This document shows, in pieces, positions 41,300-44,842 of a DNA stretch of 44,842 nucleotides. The DNA is from QGNO01 sp964493125. GTDB taxonomy: Bacteria > Chloroflexota > Dehalococcoidia > Lucifugimonadales > QGNO01. The position numbers were made by a program, and so were the translations under genes. A model generated the notes under the pieces. That model was not told the origin of the DNA. It worked only from the letters and a program-made list of their open reading frames with translations, and did no database searches. The stretch spans positions 1-44,842 of the forward strand of contig CAZBMS010000006.1 in assembly GCA_964493125.1 (NCBI GenBank), given 5' to 3'. The stretch's first letter is position 1, and every line of letters starts with the position of its first letter.

Positions 41300-42184
41300 T
41301 TACTTAGAAAGTATGCCGATTGATGCTGCTTCTTTAATTAGATTTTTTGTTTCTTCTGAGCTCAAAGAAGAGAGTGGTGGTCTCGGTGTTCCAGTTTCGA
41401 ATCCCAATCGAGCTTCTACCAACACTTTACATGTGGCTTGCATTCCGTACTTTCCGGCCAGGTCTATTAATTTGGCACCTTTTTCCTGCAAAGCTGTAGA
41501 TTTAGCAATGTCTCCTGCTTTAAAGCTCTTGTAAGCTTCCACCCAGATTTCTGGAGCAACACTCAAGGGCCCATCGACTACTCCAGAAGCTCCATTGATT
41601 AACGCAGATAAAAACAGGGCTCCACTACCCGTCAAGACATCGATTCCTAGTTGAGAGAATTTCCTAATGTTGTGGAAATCAGGGGCTGAGTGCTTCACAC
41701 CGGCAACTAGTGGAATTTTGTCGATAAGCTCTGTCATTAGAGGTGGAGTTATTTCAACTCCAGTATATTTTGGCTGGTTGTATATGAACAATGGTAGGCC
41801 AGCGGCTTCAGATATAGCCTTGTAGTGATCTATTATGGCATCGTCTTTTGGTCTGTAGAAAAATGGTGGCACACAGCTAATCGCTTCCACTTTGGCTTTA
41901 CGTGCAGCCTTAGCCAATTTAACCGCGCTGGCAGTAGTAAGTGCTCCTACGTGAATAATATTTTGTATTCTTCCTTGGGCCTGGTCAGACGATATCTCGG
42001 TTACACGTATATTTTCTTCGTCACTCAAAAGCACACTTTCACCAGTCCCGCCGCTAACCCAAAAACCGTCAACTCCAGCTTGAATGCAGGATTCCATAAC
42101 GTCACGAAATGCTTGCTCATTCAGTGTGCCGTCCTGATGAAACGGTGTAATAAGTGCTGGGAAAACGCCTTGGAATTTAGTCAT
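41300..42184 (-). CDS. DapA/NAL-family class I aldolase
   Basis: A 294-residue (beta/alpha)8 lyase of the dihydrodipicolinate synthase/N-acetylneuraminate lyase family, forming a Schiff base with pyruvate. Seen: GGTGES near residue 45, YNQP with Tyr135 and GVKHSAPD with Schiff-base Lys164. Not necessarily lysine synthesis; many members cleave sugar acids, and the neighbours are catabolic. AGGAG precedes ATG. It is the first gene of the leftward group ending at the ferredoxin; gap to the asparaginase-like gene is 41 bp. Confidence 0.9.
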   Translation of the reverse strand: MTKFQGVFPALITPFHQDGTLNEQAFRDVMESCIQAGVDGFWVSGGTGESVLLSDEENIRVTEISSDQAQGRIQNIIHVGALTTASAVKLAKAARKAKVEAISCVPPFFYRPKDDAIIDHYKAISEAAGLPLFIYNQPKYTGVEITPPLMTELIDKIPLVAGVKHSAPDFHNIRKFSQLGIDVLTGSGALFLSALINGASGVVDGPLSVAPEIWVEAYKSFKAGDIAKSTALQEKGAKLIDLAGKYGMQATCKVLVEARLGFETGTPRPPLSSLSSEETKNLIKEAASIGILSK

Positions 42185-42324
42185 TAGGGTCTCCTACATA
42201 AGATGTTTGCGAGTCTACAATCACGAGATTTTAACGTCAATCTTGGTAGCTATAAACATGTTAAGTACATATAATCAAAGAGTGAAACACATACACCGTT
42301 TAATCTAAGGAGTTCTTGAAGTCC

Positions 42325-43002
42325 ATGCTTAGGAAATTTGTAGCAGAGTTTATAGGAACCTTCGGTCTGGTTTTTGCTGGCACTGGTGCGATAATGATTA
42401 ATCACATCACTGGAGGTGTGGTAACTCACGTTGGGGTAGGTTTGACTTTCGGTTCGATAGTAGCAGTAATGGTGTTTGCTACTGGTCACATTTCGGGAGC
42501 GCATATAAATCCAGCAGTCACTTTAGGATTTGCAATAACTAAACATCTACCGTGGAAACATGTGCCCTATTATCTCGGTAGTCAAATCCTGGGTGCGATT
42601 ACCGCAAGCTTCATACTACTGTTACTTTTGGGTGATGTTGCGGATCTGGGAGCCACAACTCCAGCAGTAAAAAATGGCATTACTGAGTTACAGGCCTTTT
42701 CTATAGAGGTTTTGCTAACGTTTTTCTTGATGTTTGTAATTATGTCAGTTGCGACTGATGTTAGATCTGTTGGTCAAATCGCGGCTGTTGCGATTGGGGC
42801 TACTGTTGGTTTGGAAGCCCTATTTGCTGGCCCGATTACCGGTGCTTCGATGAATCCGGCACGGTCACTTGGTCCAGCCATAGTGGGTTGGACTTGGAGC
42901 AGTCAGTGGGTATACGTGTTAGCGCCAATTATTGGAGCTTCCGCTGCCTCAATGGTTTATTCTTGGCTACGGGGTCAAGAGAATTATGTTGGGACGGGTT
43001 AA
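42325..43002 (+). CDS. Aquaporin/aquaglyceroporin, NIP-like
   Basis: A six-helix MIP-family channel of 225 residues with both NPA boxes: HINPAVTLG (62-64) and SMNPARSLGP (177-179), the latter with the selectivity Arg180. The LFAGPITGASMNPARSLGPAIVG block resembles plant NIPs and bacterial AqpN more than AqpZ; the AqpZ His that narrows the pore is Ala here, so small uncharged solutes may pass. The ATG at 42325 is 12 bases from AGGAG; a TTG at 42316 is only 3 bases away, so the start is ambiguous. Diverges from the DapA-like gene. Confidence 0.9.
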   Translation: MLRKFVAEFIGTFGLVFAGTGAIMINHITGGVVTHVGVGLTFGSIVAVMVFATGHISGAHINPAVTLGFAITKHLPWKHVPYYLGSQILGAITASFILLLLLGDVADLGATTPAVKNGITELQAFSIEVLLTFFLMFVIMSVATDVRSVGQIAAVAIGATVGLEALFAGPITGASMNPARSLGPAIVGWTWSSQWVYVLAPIIGASAASMVYSWLRGQENYVGTG

Positions 43003-43004
43003 CC

Positions 43005-43370
43005 CTAAGCGTAAGGTCCTAAATGTATGCCCCCTAGAATGTGTATGTGACCGTGTTTGACGCTTTGCATCGCATCGTGCCCAAAATTTGACAAGAGCCG
43101 GTGTCCATTCGGGCATTCTTGTTTGCCAACCTTAGTTGCCACCGAAGCAACTTGAGACATAATCGGGCTGTTCCACAATTGTTCTTGACTCATGTGAACT
43201 TTTGGTATTGCGAGCAGCATGGTAGGAACCCATCTCAGCCGATTACGGAAAACTAGAACGTCATCATCTTCATAAATTATTACGCTTGGCTCTACCCCCG
43301 CGACAATGTTACAAAAGACACAAGGTTTGTATTCTGAACTAGTAGGCTTATCTTCTGGATTTGTAGTAAT
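43005..43370 (-). CDS. HIT (histidine triad) family protein without standard start codon
   Basis: The coding frame runs from the stop at 43005 up to an in-frame stop at 43395-43397. Core features: CVFCNIVAGV (CxxC and HIT opening, 43293-43322), IIYEDDDVLVFRNR, LLAIPKVH, and the HIT motif SVKHGHIHILGG near the C-terminus. No ATG, GTG or TTG precedes the CVFC segment; the first ATG (43220) would cut off the first third of the domain. An ATT at 43368-43370 is a possible start, or a frameshift/sequencing error has removed the start. It overlaps the 3' end of the helicase-loader-like gene. Likely nucleotide hydrolase or transferase. Confidence 0.7.
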   Translation of the reverse strand: MTTNPEDKPTSSEYKPCVFCNIVAGVEPSVIIYEDDDVLVFRNRLRWVPTMLLAIPKVHMSQEQLWNSPIMSQVASVATKVGKQECPNGHRLLSNFGHDAMQSVKHGHIHILGGIHLGPYA

Positions 43371-44754
43371 TGGTTTTAGTACCTTTCTTTGATTTTATAC
43401 TTGCACCTTTATCACGAAAGTCCGGCGCTATTATCGGAAACCATGAAACTATACTTATGTCTTTCAGTCTAGATTGCACTGGGGTAGGGAGATGATCTTC
43501 CATGAAGTCGCGAAGTGTGATTATGGTTGGAAGTCTTGCTTCCTGTCTGTGCACTATGATTTGATACAATTTTTCCTCTGCCCACGGCGTGCTGCTGTGA
43601 GAGCCAAGGTCGTCTAACACTAGATAGGGAGACGTCCTTACATCCTCGAAAAGTTGGTCGTAAGTTACAGAACTTTGCGGGCTGAACGTGTATCTCAGGT
43701 GGTCAAGCAAATCTGGCACAAATGCGAAGCAAACATATTCACCTTTACTTTCAATCTCACGTACAACGGCGATGGCGAGATGGGTTTTTCCGCTGCCTTC
43801 TGGGCCAACAAATACTAGCCATCCAGATGGCTCTTCGGCAAACAATTTCGCTGCACTGAAAGCCCTTTGCAAACTTTCTTGCCCAGTAGGCTCAGCCCTA
43901 TTACCCTTTGTGTCGAAATTACTAAATGTCATCCTAGATTTTAGTTCCGACTTTATCCTGTCCAATTGCCAGTGAGTAGAAGTAACACTCTGATCTCCAA
44001 GAGACACGTGGGTTACAACATTCTTGTCTTCAAGCCTGGCTCTTAATTGTGGTTCTAGTTGTCTAACTGGCACGCTTAAAGCTATTACGGTAGGTAGTTG
44101 ACTATTAAATCTATGACTTAATATTTGGTTAAGCTTTTCTTGTGCCCAGGGGGTGGTCGCGTGCGAGCCCAAATCATCTAAAGCGAGAACTGGCACAGTA
44201 CGCAAATGTTCAAATAGTTGGTCGTAAGATATCTCTGTACTTGGAGTAAATGTGGATCTCAAATGGTCTAGTAGATCTGGCACTGATATGTAGAACGCTT
44301 GTAAGTCTTGATCAATTACTTTTGTGATGATCGCTGCCAAAAAGTGAGTTTTGCCAGAGCCACTAGCCCCAGTCATTAACAACCAGGTTTCCGGTTTGTC
44401 GGCATATGATAGAGCGGCCTCGTATGCCTGCGAGTATCGTTTTTGTGTTTGGGTATCTTCAGATTTACCAGTAGAAGTTAGCGATGCGAACGTGAATCTA
44501 GTGAGCCCCCCGAGATTACTCTGGCGCTGCAGCCTCGTAATCTTTTGTGATTGGGTTATTTGATTTTGGCAAGAACACGGGAAAGCTTTGCCAAAGTTTG
44601 GGTGCCCAACTTCGACTTCCTGTCTAATCCAACGGTTACCACCACATAACACACAATCAATTTTTTTAGATTGGTCTTTATCGTGCGAGGTGGCCGTACC
44701 TTCTGAGATATTCTTCGGGGTCAGTCGTTTTAGAATGTCTCCCAGGCTTTCCAT
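43348..44754 (-). CDS. DnaC/DnaI-like ATPase with two AAA+ domains (468 aa)
   Basis: N-terminal zinc-binding element (C34-x2-C37 and C60-x-C62, as in DnaC/DnaI/primosomal loaders). The first AAA+ domain has Walker A GASGSGKTH near residue 130 and Walker B ALDDLGSH near 194. The second has Walker A GPEGSGKTH near 319 and Walker B LVLDDLGSH near 382. The two repeat each other strongly (PDLLDHLR...TF, YDQLFE, LDDLGSH, TPWA-EKL). DnaC and DnaI have one AAA+ domain; this doubling is unusual. ATG preceded by GGAAGGGA. Likely loads a replicative helicase; a target other than DnaB cannot be excluded. Confidence 0.86.
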   Translation of the reverse strand: MESLGDILKRLTPKNISEGTATSHDKDQSKKIDCVLCGGNRWIRQEVEVGHPNFGKAFPCSCQNQITQSQKITRLQRQSNLGGLTRFTFASLTSTGKSEDTQTQKRYSQAYEAALSYADKPETWLLMTGASGSGKTHFLAAIITKVIDQDLQAFYISVPDLLDHLRSTFTPSTEISYDQLFEHLRTVPVLALDDLGSHATTPWAQEKLNQILSHRFNSQLPTVIALSVPVRQLEPQLRARLEDKNVVTHVSLGDQSVTSTHWQLDRIKSELKSRMTFSNFDTKGNRAEPTGQESLQRAFSAAKLFAEEPSGWLVFVGPEGSGKTHLAIAVVREIESKGEYVCFAFVPDLLDHLRYTFSPQSSVTYDQLFEDVRTSPYLVLDDLGSHSSTPWAEEKLYQIIVHRQEARLPTIITLRDFMEDHLPTPVQSRLKDISIVSWFPIIAPDFRDKGASIKSKKGTKTNYYKSRR

Positions 44755-44842
44755 CGTCCCTTCCTTCTGTTATCCATCTGTCCAATATTTTCTCAATGTA
44801 TCGCCAGCTTCTATGATTCAAAGTGACTGCTATAACGAAAGC

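Noticed and set aside
1..44842. CRISPR array, prophage, toxin-antitoxin or restriction system
   Set aside because: No regularly spaced repeats, integrase, phage structural genes, or recognisable defence genes were found in the window.

Overview
The window reads as a chromosomal segment of an uncultured marine-type bacterium, most plausibly a Chloroflexota lineage of the SAR202 kind. This is inference from the gene mix: many amidases and amidohydrolases, HyuA/HyuB, an RraA-like aldolase, MaoC-like proteins, and membrane or secreted proteins with Pro/Thr 'PTPTP' linkers. There are no rRNA genes, phage genes, transposases or CRISPR arrays. Three tRNAs are present: Arg-TCG, Gln-CTG and Glu-CTC. 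TTG start codons preceded by good ribosome-binding sites are frequent.

Layout. 1-5 kb: the 3' part of an Ldh/MDH-family dehydrogenase, a small zinc ribbon, then a leftward group (amidase with an N-terminal extension, MhpD-type hydratase, small membrane protein) and a leftward 1-Cys peroxiredoxin. The peroxiredoxin is preceded by a roughly 200-nt structured leader with a terminator and a competing antiterminator. 5.5-11.3 kb: tRNA-Arg, an alkyltransferase-like protein, a zinc-ribbon membrane protein, a YtcJ-like amidohydrolase, a SEC-C miniprotein and a secreted beta-propeller with an LPGTG-type C-terminus. 11.3-16.1 kb: amidohydrolase, HpcH/HpaI aldolase and VOC protein, then an EamA exporter and an MFS transporter. 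16.2-20.4 kb: two tRNAs, an M20-like protein that has lost metal ligands, a second EamA transporter and an amidase. 20.6-22.7 kb: a tandemly duplicated GYD + DUF1028 pair. 22.7-26.5 kb: a leftward peptide/nickel-type ABC importer (SBP, DppB, DppC) without ATPases.

26.7-29.6 kb: a rightward operon of amidase, an AtzG/GatC-like 58-residue partner (easily missed), an RraA-like protein and a ComE-like TPP half-enzyme. 29.6-32.4 kb: two MaoC-like genes in tandem that share a 1,257-bp block with no differences seen, while their 5' ends have diverged. 32.5-37.8 kb: an MFS transporter diverging from hyuB-hyuA. 37.8-42.2 kb: a leftward operon of DapA-like aldolase, asparaginase-like amidohydrolase, SucC, SucD and a small ferredoxin; the last three are essentially contiguous. 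42.3-44.8 kb: an NIP-like aquaporin, a HIT protein without a normal start codon, and a helicase-loader-like protein with two AAA+ domains.

Together the genes suggest a scavenger of amides, cyclic amides, peptides and small organic acids: import (ABC, MFS), hydrolysis (amidases, amidohydrolases, HyuAB, asparaginase-like), C-C cleavage (HpcH, DapA-like, RraA-like, TPP enzyme) and CoA activation (SucCD). The most novel signals are the peroxiredoxin leader RNA and the two arrangements, fused and separate, of an AtzG-like amidase subunit.
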